DNA of 34,588 nt from Clostridiales bacterium (GTDB lineage: Bacteria > Bacillota > Clostridia > Lachnospirales > Lachnospiraceae). Shown in pieces: positions 1-6,660 of the stretch. The position numbers were made by a program, and so were the translations under genes. How positions within the stretch are numbered: position 1 is the first letter of the stretch; the number at the start of each line of letters is the position of its first letter. Where the stretch lies: positions 1-34,588 of the forward strand of contig JAJBVF010000453.1 of NCBI GenBank assembly GCA_020859965.1. The letters are read 5' to 3'. The notes under the pieces were generated by a model, which was not told where the DNA came from, did not search any database, and was given only the letters and a program-made list of their open reading frames with translations.

Positions 1-49
1 TTTTATCATTTTATGGTTAAAGACTTAAAAAATATTTCTACTGCCGAAA

Positions 50-92
50 TCGAGCGGGAGGCTGTTTTTCGTAATAACTGCCTCCTGCCCGC
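50..92. repeat. Imperfect palindrome, dispersed-element copy 1
   Basis: GCGGGAGGC at 54-62 can fold back on GCCTCC(TG)CCCGC at 80-92 with a small bulge and a T-rich loop. The left arm (ATCGAGCGGGAGGC, 49-62) closely matches the left arm of a hairpin at 33182-33195 near the other end of the window (ATCGAGCAGGAGGC), so the two look like members of one dispersed palindromic family. It lies about 100 bp beyond the stop of the first FN3 gene and could serve as its transcription end, but no clean T-run follows it on the minus strand. Confidence 0.45.
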
Positions 93-188
93 ATGAGACG
101 GTAGTAAATCGCGAATTTTACATCGATTTTTGTGTTTGATTTTTTGCAGTTGTCATTTTCGCAGAAAACCAGCGTCTGAATAAGATGG

Positions 189-1274
189 TCACTTCGAAAT
201 CGTCACTTTTTTCCTGCTGCTCCAAGCGCTGTAATAATTCTTTCCGTTCACGGTTTTATAGGTCTGTATCCTCACGTAATAGGTCTTTCCTTTTGTCAGC
301 CCCGAAATCGTTTTGCTCTTTTTGGATGCTCCGGATACTTTTTTGATCCTACCGCCTGACATATCTTTTTTCGTAGAATACTGAATGATGTATCCGGACA
401 CACCAGAGGATTTCGTCCATTTCACCGTCATTTTTTTCGCGGAAGAACTAGTCACCTTTGTAAGGGATGTCCCTGACAGGCGAACAATATAAGAGCGCGT
501 GTAATCACTGACTTCTCCGGATCCGTGCGCCTGCACCCAGTATGTATATTTTTTCCCATTCTCTGCGGTGGTGCTTACATAACTGGTCGTAGACGCCTTA
601 TTGATCCTCTTGATACATTCTCCGTCGCCTATTTTCCGAAAGCCAGTGCTGCGAAAGATATAATATCCGTCCGCGTCCGCCACTTTATCCCAGGTGATTT
701 TAATCCCCTCATCCGTATTCGTCAATTTACACGACACATCCGCAGATGAGATTGCGACACTGTCCGGAATGACCACAAAGAACAGGTTGCTGCTGATATC
801 CGGGTCTTCTTTATCATAAAGATTCAGCGCACGGATATAGTCATAAATCCCATTGCTGTCCGGCGTCTGAGTCTCGGCGGTCACGGTAAAAGCGCTCTTG
901 AGGTCGCCGGCTCCGCCTCCTTCCATATAGTAAGCGTCGGATTCAGCCGTATCATCAATATCTCTGCCCGGCATATAAATGGTTTCCTGCCAATAGCAGC
1001 CGGGGAAAGAAATTTTCGTATCCTGTGTAAGAAGATAAATGGTAGTCGTTCTCAGCTCAGTCAGAGCAGACGCACTGGCTCCTCCGCCGCTTACAGTTTC
1101 CACTACTTCTCCTGTATAGACTTCACACTTAGCCGTAATAGTAGCCGCCGGAGCTTTTGAAAACTTGACTGTCACTCCGCCGTCCAGTGTCACCTTGGTC
1201 GCCGCCCCCGCGTGAAGAGAAAACAGGAACAGGCATAGCAACATTCCCACAACCATAGTTTTCATTTTTTTCAT
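189..1274 (-). CDS. Secreted FN3-domain protein, copy 1
   Basis: This is a 361-residue exported protein. Residues 1-25 form a Sec signal peptide (MKKMK, a hydrophobic core, then an AGAA cleavage site). Residues about 26-180 are a unique region I do not recognise. Two fibronectin type III-like beta-sandwich modules follow, roughly 180-268 (ITWDKVADADGYYIFR) and 272-360 (VKWTKSSGVSGY, GLTKGKTYYVRI). There is no LPXTG or other anchor, so it is probably released or loosely held at the cell surface. The start is set by AGGAGGAT just upstream of ATG. A close paralogue lies at 2641-3714 in the same orientation. FN3 modules in gut Clostridia usually mediate binding to carbohydrate or protein. Ligand binding here is inference from the fold only. 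Confidence 0.85.
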   Translation of the reverse strand: MKKMKTMVVGMLLCLFLFSLHAGAATKVTLDGGVTVKFSKAPAATITAKCEVYTGEVVETVSGGGASASALTELRTTTIYLLTQDTKISFPGCYWQETIYMPGRDIDDTAESDAYYMEGGGAGDLKSAFTVTAETQTPDSNGIYDYIRALNLYDKEDPDISSNLFFVVIPDSVAISSADVSCKLTNTDEGIKITWDKVADADGYYIFRSTGFRKIGDGECIKRINKASTTSYVSTTAENGKKYTYWVQAHGSGEVSDYTRSYIVRLSGTSLTKVTSSSAKKMTVKWTKSSGVSGYIIQYSTKKDMSGGRIKKVSGASKKSKTISGLTKGKTYYVRIQTYKTVNGKNYYSAWSSRKKVTISK

Positions 1275-1334
1275 AGTTCATCCTCCTTTTTCACGTAAAA
1301 CAGCAGAATCCCAGCCATTCGAAACATGCTGTAT

Positions 1335-1363
1335 TTGCCTGCTGTTTCTATGATTTATATTAT
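1335..1363 (+). promoter_or_regulatory. Putative SigA-type promoter towards yyaC
   Basis: TTGCCT (1335-1340) and TATTAT (1358-1363) are 17 bp apart on the plus strand, about 225 bp before the preferred yyaC start. It overlaps the minus-strand promoter proposed for the FN3 gene, so the two would compete. yyaC homologues are usually expressed in the forespore, and I found no convincing forespore-sigma promoter. Confidence 0.25.
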
Positions 1364-1367
1364 TTTA

Positions 1368-1396
1368 ATCCTATCACAAAAGCTTTTCTGGTGCAA
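1368..1396 (-). promoter_or_regulatory. Putative promoter of FN3 copy 1
   Basis: On the minus strand, TTGCAC (1396-1391) and TAGGAT (1373-1368) are separated by exactly 17 bp. They lie about 95 bp before the ATG of the first FN3 gene. Both hexamers depart from consensus, so this is a moderate call. Confidence 0.35.
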
Positions 1397-1589
1397 CCTC
1401 CAAATCCGATTACTGCAGGAATACCACAGGCAGAATGAATATTTCCTTTCAAAACGGATAGAATGGAAAATGAAAGCAACAAATCTTTCGCACTATAAAA
1501 AACAGTTCAGCAGCAGCTTATGCTGCGCGCCGTATATCATATATGTTTCACCGGTGCCGCCAAAAGCCGTGCTGCGGGAAGGAACCAAA

Positions 1590-2417
1590 ATGTCTGTGAT
1601 TGCTTCCATTTTGCACAAACCCGATTGCCGCATCCTGACGACTGCAGCTCCAAGGGCAAATTCTTTTCCCCGGAAACCGGAGGTGCTACTTCCTCAGCCT
1701 CGCCCCGCACGCAGTGCATTGGAATGGGCGAGGCGGCGCTGGATATCCGGTGGATATCCGTTTAGCGCGGACCGAAGTGGAACAGAGACTGCCTCCGAAC
1801 CTCGCGAGATGGCACTTCCTCTTTGTCCGGCGTTGCTTGCCCGGCTTCTGCGCGACGTATGGATCAGGGAAAGATCTTCCTTTGAAAATTCAACCTTTGC
1901 GGATTCAACCGCTCTTTCCGATGTCCGCGTTCCAAAGCCGGTCATTCTCTGCATCGGAACGGATCGAATCATCGGCGACAGCCTCGGTCCGCTCACAGGC
2001 AGCCTGTTGGAAAGACATGCAGGAAATGAGCCTGCACTTTCTGTCTATGGCACCCTGGACGCCACTGTACATGCCTGTAATCTGGCAGAAACTCTTATTC
2101 AGATCAAAAAAAAGCATCCCGGCAGCGTGGTGATCGCTGTGGATGCTTCTCTTGACAATGAAAATAAAGTCGGGTCCGTTCTTGTCCATCCCGGCAGTTT
2201 AAAACCGGGCATGGGTGTGAAGAAAGATCTGCCGGCTGTCGGTGATATCTCGATCACCGGAATCGCCGGTCTCCAGAACAGCCAGCCTTACCTCACTCTG
2301 CAGACTGCCCGCCTGTCTCTGATCATGACGATGGCCGAGCAGATCAGTACATGTATTCTGGAAGCATGCCGGTCACATCCTGTGTATGGCCGGAATCTTT
2401 CAGTTATATCAAAATAA
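1590..2417 (+). CDS. yyaC: YyaC-family spore protein (DUF1256)
   Basis: Residues from about 127 of this 275-residue reading match the YyaC family of spore-specific proteins, predicted to be related to the germination protease Gpr. The match includes LCIGTDRIIGDSLGPL, VYGTLDATVHA, VIAVDASL and GVKKDLPAVGDISITGIAG. The family normally has IGTDRSTGDSLGP, so RII replaces RST here. The ATG at 1590 has a good GGAAGG site 7 bases upstream. YyaC proteins are usually near 200 residues, and the first 70 or so codons from 1590 are Arg/Pro-rich and unlike the family. An in-frame ATG at 1809 would give 202 residues but has no clear ribosome binding site. The reading frame stays open back to 1326 without a good start. 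It is oriented opposite to the two FN3 genes on either side. Confidence 0.75.
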   Translation: MSVIASILHKPDCRILTTAAPRANSFPRKPEVLLPQPRPARSALEWARRRWISGGYPFSADRSGTETASEPREMALPLCPALLARLLRDVWIRERSSFENSTFADSTALSDVRVPKPVILCIGTDRIIGDSLGPLTGSLLERHAGNEPALSVYGTLDATVHACNLAETLIQIKKKHPGSVVIAVDASLDNENKVGSVLVHPGSLKPGMGVKKDLPAVGDISITGIAGLQNSQPYLTLQTARLSLIMTMAEQISTCILEACRSHPVYGRNLSVISK

Positions 2418-2475
2418 ATCACGGCTTACAAACACTGCATGCAGTATATCATATATCCATCAGCGATTGTAATTA

Positions 2476-2502
2476 GCGTAAACGACATCCGTGCCTTCTT
2501 AT
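2476..2502. repeat. 27-bp direct repeat left of FN3 copy 2 (with 3748-3774)
   Basis: The segment matches 3748-3774 at 23 of 27 positions in the same orientation (common core CGTAAA, CATCC, TGCCTTCTTAT). The two copies bracket the second FN3 gene. The right copy is the hairpin after recR. The left copy has lost base pairs in the stem, suggesting it is a displaced and decaying duplicate. Confidence 0.4.
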
Positions 2503-2536
2503 TCATTTATTTTCACTTCCAGGAGCAGATCCGACC

Positions 2537-2566
2537 AAAAAAGAACAGCCGGTTAAGGCTGTTCTT
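2537..2566 (-). terminator. Rho-independent terminator of FN3 copy 2
   Basis: A perfect 10-bp stem, AAGAACAGCC (2541-2550) with GGCTGTTCTT (2557-2566), closes on a GGTTAA loop. On the minus strand it runs into a T-tract (TTCTTTTTT). It lies about 75 bp after the stop of the second FN3 gene. Confidence 0.8.
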
Positions 2567-2640
2567 CTACACATTGACTCATCATTTTTCTGTTTATTTG
2601 CTTTACCCATTGCCCAAAGTCAACAGACTTTCTGCTTCTA

Positions 2641-3714
2641 TTACTTTGAAATCTTCACTTTTTTCTTACTGCTCCATGCGCTGTAATAATTCTTTCCGCT
2701 CACAGTTTTATAGGTCCGTATCCTCACGTAATAGGTCTTTCCCTTTGTCAGCTCCGAAATTGTTTTACTCTTTTTGGACGCTCCGGCTACTTTTTTGGTC
2801 TTACTGTTTGACATATCTTTATTCGTAGAATACTGAATCTGGTATCCGGAGACACCGGACGATTTCGTCCATTTTACCGTCATCTTTTTCGCGGAAGAAC
2901 TTGTCACTTTTGAAATGGATGTCCCGGCAAGGCGAACAATATAAGAGCGCGTGTAATCACTGACTTCTCCGGATCCGTGCGCCTGCACCCAGTATGTATA
3001 TTTTTTTCCATTCTCTGCGGTAGTGCTTACATAGCTGGTCGTAGATGCTTTATTGATCCTCTTGATGCATTCGCCATCACCTATTTTCCGAAAACCGGTG
3101 CCGCGGAAGATATAATATCCGTCCGCGTCCGCCACTTTATCCCAAGTGACTTTAATCCCCTCAGCCGTATTCGTCAACGTACATGACACATCCGCGGATG
3201 AGATCGCGACACTGTCCGGCACGACCACAAAGAAAAGATTACTGCTGATATCCGAGTCTTCTTTGTCACAAATATTAAGCGCATCGATATAATCATAAAT
3301 TCCGTCGTTACCCGGCGTCTGGGGCTCAACAGTCACGGTATAGGCACTTTTGATGTCACCGCTTCCTTCTGATTCTATATAATATGCGTCAGATTCTGCC
3401 GAATCATCCATATATTTTCCAGACAAATAACCGGTTACATTCCAATAACAGCCGGGAAAAGAAATCTTTGTACCCTGTGTAAGAAGGTAAATAGTGGTCG
3501 TTTTCATCTCGGTCAAAGCCGCTGCACCACATGTATGTTCCTCTATCTCTCCTGTATAAACTTCACACTTAGCCGTAATAGTAGCCGCCGGGGCTTTGGA
3601 AAACTTGACTGTCACTCCGCCGTCCAGTGTCACCTTGGCCGCCGCCCCTGCGTGAAGAGAAAACAGGAACAGGCATAGCAGCATTCCCACAACCGTAACT
3701 TTCATTTTTTTCAT
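2641..3714 (-). CDS. Secreted FN3-domain protein, copy 2
   Basis: This 357-residue paralogue of the protein at 189-1274 has the same layout: signal peptide (1-25), variable region (26-178), then two FN3-like modules. By eye the last 180 residues differ from copy 1 at only about 19 positions, and 77 bp of DNA (2930-3006 against 478-554) are identical. The segment after residue 50 has indels and many changes (GEIEEHTCG replaces a Gly/Ser/Ala-rich stretch). AGGAGGAT before the ATG fixes the start. Only 64 bp separate it from recR and I found no promoter there, so it may depend on read-through from ybaB-recR or on a promoter inside recR. Function is unknown; an exported binding protein is the likely role. 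Confidence 0.85.
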   Translation of the reverse strand: MKKMKVTVVGMLLCLFLFSLHAGAAAKVTLDGGVTVKFSKAPAATITAKCEVYTGEIEEHTCGAAALTEMKTTTIYLLTQGTKISFPGCYWNVTGYLSGKYMDDSAESDAYYIESEGSGDIKSAYTVTVEPQTPGNDGIYDYIDALNICDKEDSDISSNLFFVVVPDSVAISSADVSCTLTNTAEGIKVTWDKVADADGYYIFRGTGFRKIGDGECIKRINKASTTSYVSTTAENGKKYTYWVQAHGSGEVSDYTRSYIVRLAGTSISKVTSSSAKKMTVKWTKSSGVSGYQIQYSTNKDMSNSKTKKVAGASKKSKTISELTKGKTYYVRIRTYKTVSGKNYYSAWSSKKKVKISK

Positions 3715-3749
3715 AACTCATCCTCCTTTTTCTTTCTTTTGTAGTTATC

Positions 3750-3770
3750 GTAAAAGGCATCCATGCCTTC
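3750..3770 (-). terminator. Hairpin after recR, weak terminator
   Basis: AAGGCAT (3754-3760) pairs with ATGCCTT (3763-3769), followed on the minus strand by TTT. The stem is short and the T-run is brief, so read-through into the second FN3 gene is plausible. The same 21 bp form part of the repeat shared with 2476-2502. Confidence 0.45.
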
Positions 3771-3778
3771 TTATATTC

Positions 3779-4375
3779 TCAAAGTTCCACGCGTCCTTCC
3801 AGCGCACGCAGCAGGGTCATTTCGTCGATATATTCCAGATCACCGCCCACCGGCACGCCGCTGGCGATACGGGTCACTTTGATCCCGGTCGGTTTAATCA
3901 GCTTGCTGATGTACATCGCGGTCGTCTCTCCTTCCAGGCTGGAATTCGTCGCAATGATGACCTCATCCACGTCTCCCTGGAGGCGCTGAATCAATTCCTT
4001 CAGGCGGATATCGCCCGGCCCGACGCCCAGCATCGGCGAGATTGCCCCGTGCAGTACATGATAAACGCCCTCGTATTTTCCGGTCTTTTCATATGCCGCA
4101 AGATCCCGGGTCGTCTCTACTACCATGATCGTCTTCTTATCCCGCGCCGGGTTTGCACAGATCGGGCAGATTTCCTGATCTGTCAAAGTACAGCATTCTT
4201 TGCAGTAACGGACATTTTCCCGCGCATCCGTGATTGCGCCCGTAAGCTGCTCCACACGTTCTTTCGGCATGTGTATGATATGAAAGGCCAGGCGCTGCGC
4301 AGATTTATTTCCTATCCCAGGCAGCGCCGACAGCTCTTCGATCAGCTTTGACATTCGCTTTCCATAATAATCCAT
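3779..4375 (-). CDS. recR: Recombination mediator RecR
   Basis: RecR (198 residues, the normal length) works with RecO and RecF to load RecA on gapped DNA. Visible parts in order are the helix-hairpin-helix (LSALPGIGNKSAQRLAFHI, about 12-30), the four-cysteine zinc finger (CKECC and CPICA, about 58-75) and the Toprim domain (IMVVETTRDL, then IIATNSSLEGETTAMYI). The start overlaps the ybaB stop in TGATG, giving tight translational coupling. In most Firmicutes the order is dnaX-ybaB-recR; here dnaX is missing upstream. Confidence 0.97.
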   Translation of the reverse strand: MDYYGKRMSKLIEELSALPGIGNKSAQRLAFHIIHMPKERVEQLTGAITDARENVRYCKECCTLTDQEICPICANPARDKKTIMVVETTRDLAAYEKTGKYEGVYHVLHGAISPMLGVGPGDIRLKELIQRLQGDVDEVIIATNSSLEGETTAMYISKLIKPTGIKVTRIASGVPVGGDLEYIDEMTLLRALEGRVEL

Positions 4376-4725
4376 CAGAATCCGAATCCTCCAAGACCGT
4401 TCATGCCGCCGGTCAGCTTCGACATACTGGCCGCAGCTGCCTCTTCTACCTGACGAAGCGCCTCATTTGTCGCTGCCACGATCAGATCTTCCAGCATCTC
4501 AATGTCGTCCGGATCTACGACTTCCTCAGAAAGCTTCACCTTTGTCACTTCTCTCTTGCCGGAAATTGTCACTTCCACAGCGCCGCCGCCTGCGGCTGCC
4601 GTAAATTCTTTCTCCTCCAGTGCTTTCTGGTTCTCCTCCATCTGCTTCTGCATCTTCTGTGCCTGCTTCATCAGATTGTTCATATTGCCGGGCATCCCGC
4701 CCTGAAAACCGCCACGCTTTGCCAT
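4375..4725 (-). CDS. ybaB: YbaB/EbfC nucleoid-associated protein
   Basis: This 116-residue protein belongs to the small dimeric DNA-binding YbaB/EbfC family found beside recR. It has a Gly/Met-rich N-terminus, an amphipathic helix (NNLMKQAQKMQKQMEENQ), the conserved beta-sheet (GGGAVEVTISGKREV) and a long C-terminal helix (EDLIVAATNEALRQVEE). The ATG is preceded by AAGGAGAG at a suitable distance. It is the first gene of a two-gene unit with recR. The region before it holds hairpins rather than dnaX, so its promoter may be newly acquired, and I could not find a strong one. Confidence 0.95.
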   Translation of the reverse strand: MAKRGGFQGGMPGNMNNLMKQAQKMQKQMEENQKALEEKEFTAAAGGGAVEVTISGKREVTKVKLSEEVVDPDDIEMLEDLIVAATNEALRQVEEAAAASMSKLTGGMNGLGGFGF

Positions 4726-5050
4726 AATTCGTCTCTCCTTATTTTTTCGTTTTCCCAGATCTCATTGAAGTATCTGTTTTTGCGTTGTTCCCATTCTACT
4801 ATAAAATGATCCAATTTACCACCCTGATTTTACTGTAAAAGCGTTGTCAATGGACTGGCTCGTGACACGCTTGCGTGTCTTAGAGACAGTACATTAGACA
4901 ACCCAACCGGTATGAACAAGTAGGGCGGCAGCCCGGATTGTGAATACCGGTGGTGATTGCAAGAGTTCGAAGCACGAAGCAATCAGCTTTTACAAGCAGT
5001 AATGCCAGCATATCCGGGAATTAGCTTTTGAAGACCAGTCTATAAATCGC
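4726..5050. other. Gene-free region upstream of ybaB, with a possible short coding remnant
   Basis: This stretch carries no full gene. It contains a TTTTACTGTAAAA palindrome near 4829-4841 and the hairpin set at 4864-4985. One plus-strand frame is open into the hairpins and stops at TAG (4895-4897), reading MDWLVTRLRVLETVH before the stop. That is compatible with the last codons of a deleted transposon gene running into its 3' structured end, but this is too short to identify. Confidence 0.35.
4864..4985 (+). ncRNA. Compact hairpin set, possible IS200/IS605 right-end (omega-RNA-like) remnant
   Basis: Four stems follow each other in 122 bp. GACACG/CGTGTC (4864-4869 with 4874-4879) is first. 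ACCGGTAT/ATACCGGT (4906-4913 with 4944-4951) encloses GGGC-GGCA-GCCC (4923-4934). TGATTGC/GCAATCA (4954-4960 with 4979-4985) is continued by TTCG/CGAA (4966-4969 with 4975-4978). This nested pattern, and the phrase GGGCGGCAGCCC followed later by TTCGAAGCACGAAGC, resembles from memory the structured 3' ends of tnpB-type elements in Clostridia. No tnpB coding region remains. The folding is directly visible; the IS assignment is inference. Confidence 0.4.
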
Positions 5051-5078
5051 TTGAAATCATTCTCAATATGTATATAAT
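5051..5078 (+). promoter_or_regulatory. Promoter of the malic enzyme gene
   Basis: TTGAAA (5051-5056) and TATAAT (5073-5078) are 16 bp apart, predicting a start near 5085 and an untranslated leader of about 200 nt before the ATG at 5286. I see no obvious riboswitch fold in that leader. Confidence 0.65.
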
Positions 5079-5285
5079 GATACGGGGGAGTGAAAGTCAG
5101 GAAGGAAACGGTCCTTGCCCTGATCTGTTCAACGCACGCTGGAAGAAAAACACCCCGCCGCCAGATCATGAGAAAATAATGGAACGCTTTCACTCCGGAA
5201 AAAATGCCAGGATATACAAAACAGAGAGATTCTGGTGCAAAACCGAAGTCAAATATCCCAGAACAGTAGGAGGTACAGTCCAATC

Positions 5286-6458
5286 ATGGATTACGCAAAA
5301 GAATCACTGAAGATGCACTATGACCTGAAAGGAAAAATCGAGATTACATCCCGCGCGGCGGTAGACTCAAAGGATGCCCTGAGCCTTGCCTATACCCCCG
5401 GTGTGGCAGAGCCCTGCCTGGAAATACAGCGCGATCCGATGAAAAGCTATGAGCTGACCCGGCGCTGGAATACGGTAGCGGTCGTTACCGATGGTACGGC
5501 TGTCCTCGGTCTTGGCGACATCGGACCGGAAGCAGGCATGCCGGTCATGGAAGGAAAATGCGTCCTGTTTAAGGCCTTTGGAGACGTAGATGCGATTCCG
5601 CTGTGCATCCGCAGCAAAGACGTGGACGATATTGTAAATACCGTTGCACTGCTAGCGGGCAGCTTTGGCGGTATCAATCTGGAAGATATTTCCGCACCGC
5701 GCTGCTTTGAAATAGAGAAAAAGCTGAAAGAGCGCTGCGATATTCCCATTTTCCATGACGACCAGCACGGAACGGCGGTCATCACGCTGGCCGGTATCAT
5801 CAATGCTCTGAAAGTCGTCGGAAAGAAACTCGATGAGATAAAAATTGTCACTTCCGGAGCCGGAGCCGCAGGAATTGCGATCATACGGCTTCTGATGTCC
5901 ATGGGATTGAAAAATGTAATTATGACCGATCGCCAGGGAGCGATCTATGAAGGCAGAGACGGCCTGAATCCGATCAAGATGGAAATGGCAAAGATCACGA
6001 ACTTCAACCATGAAAAAGGACGCCTTGCAGATGTGATCAAAGGAGCCGATGTCTTTATCGGCGTTTCCGCTCCCGGCACACTGACTGCAGATATGGTTCG
6101 CACGATGGCAAAAGATCCGATCATCTTTGCCTGCGCAAACCCCACGCCTGAAATCTTCCCCGACGAAGCGAAAGCAGCAGGAGCGGCCGTAGTCTCGACC
6201 GGACGTTCCGACTATCCGAATCAGGTCAACAATGTGCTCTGCTTCCCGGGACTGTTCCGCGGAGCGCTCGATGTGCGGGCTTCTGATATCAATGACGAGA
6301 TGAAAGTAGCGGCTGCATACGCACTTGCAGGTCTGGTGAGCGACGACGAATTGAATGCCGAGTACATTCTTCCGCCGGCATTTGATCCGCGAGTGAAGGA
6401 AGCCGTATCAAAGGCAGTCGCAGAAGCGGCAAGAAAGAGCGGAGTCGCAAGGATATAA
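5286..6458 (+). CDS. NAD(P)-dependent malic enzyme
   Basis: This 390-residue enzyme oxidatively decarboxylates malate to pyruvate in the cytoplasm. Its length fits the short bacterial form without a phosphotransacetylase domain. Motifs include the catalytic Tyr in SLAYTPGVAEP, the lysine region VMEGKCVLFKAFGDVDAIP, the metal site FHDDQHGTAV, the Rossmann loop SGAGAAGIAI and ACANPTPEIFPDEA. The ATG at 5286 follows AGGAGGT (5268-5274) by 11 bases. The frame is open upstream to 5235 but without a better start. It stands alone between its own promoter and terminator. Cofactor preference (NAD or NADP) cannot be read with certainty. Confidence 0.95.
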   Translation: MDYAKESLKMHYDLKGKIEITSRAAVDSKDALSLAYTPGVAEPCLEIQRDPMKSYELTRRWNTVAVVTDGTAVLGLGDIGPEAGMPVMEGKCVLFKAFGDVDAIPLCIRSKDVDDIVNTVALLAGSFGGINLEDISAPRCFEIEKKLKERCDIPIFHDDQHGTAVITLAGIINALKVVGKKLDEIKIVTSGAGAAGIAIIRLLMSMGLKNVIMTDRQGAIYEGRDGLNPIKMEMAKITNFNHEKGRLADVIKGADVFIGVSAPGTLTADMVRTMAKDPIIFACANPTPEIFPDEAKAAGAAVVSTGRSDYPNQVNNVLCFPGLFRGALDVRASDINDEMKVAAAYALAGLVSDDELNAEYILPPAFDPRVKEAVSKAVAEAARKSGVARI

Positions 6459-6499
6459 GGCTAAGTGGTATCGTGCCATTTTGTCGTTCAAAGTATAGC

Positions 6500-6534
6500 A
6501 AAGACCGTCGCAGCAAGCTGCCGGCGGTCTTTTT
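6500..6534 (+). terminator. Terminator of the malic enzyme gene
   Basis: AAAGACCG (6500-6507) pairs with CGGTCTTT (6525-6532), with an inner GCAGC-AA-GCTGC stem, and the plus strand continues in T residues. The reverse strand also ends in TTT, so it could serve the convergent dehydratase operon as well. Confidence 0.85.
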
Positions 6535-6660
6535 ACACGCAGGAAAACCAGCAGCTCATCTTCCGGCATCCTGTAGCTTCTTTTATATTTAGTGGTGCCT
6601 GCAAAGCAGGCATGAGAGTTTATTTTTCGGAATGCAGTACACATCATGCGAGACGAATTT

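Noticed and set aside
525..3186. Similar plus-strand frames at 525-749 and 2977-3186, apparently a conserved antisense gene pair
   Set aside because: Their similarity follows from the sense-strand identity of the two FN3 genes; no start signals.
4864..4985. Cloverleaf-like folding considered as a tRNA
   Set aside because: No 7-bp acceptor with CCA-type end, no anticodon arm of proper size and no T-loop consensus.
6596..6612. TGCCTGC-AAA-GCAGGCA palindrome after the activator gene as a terminator
   Set aside because: No T-run on either strand after the stem; it may be only a small inverted repeat.
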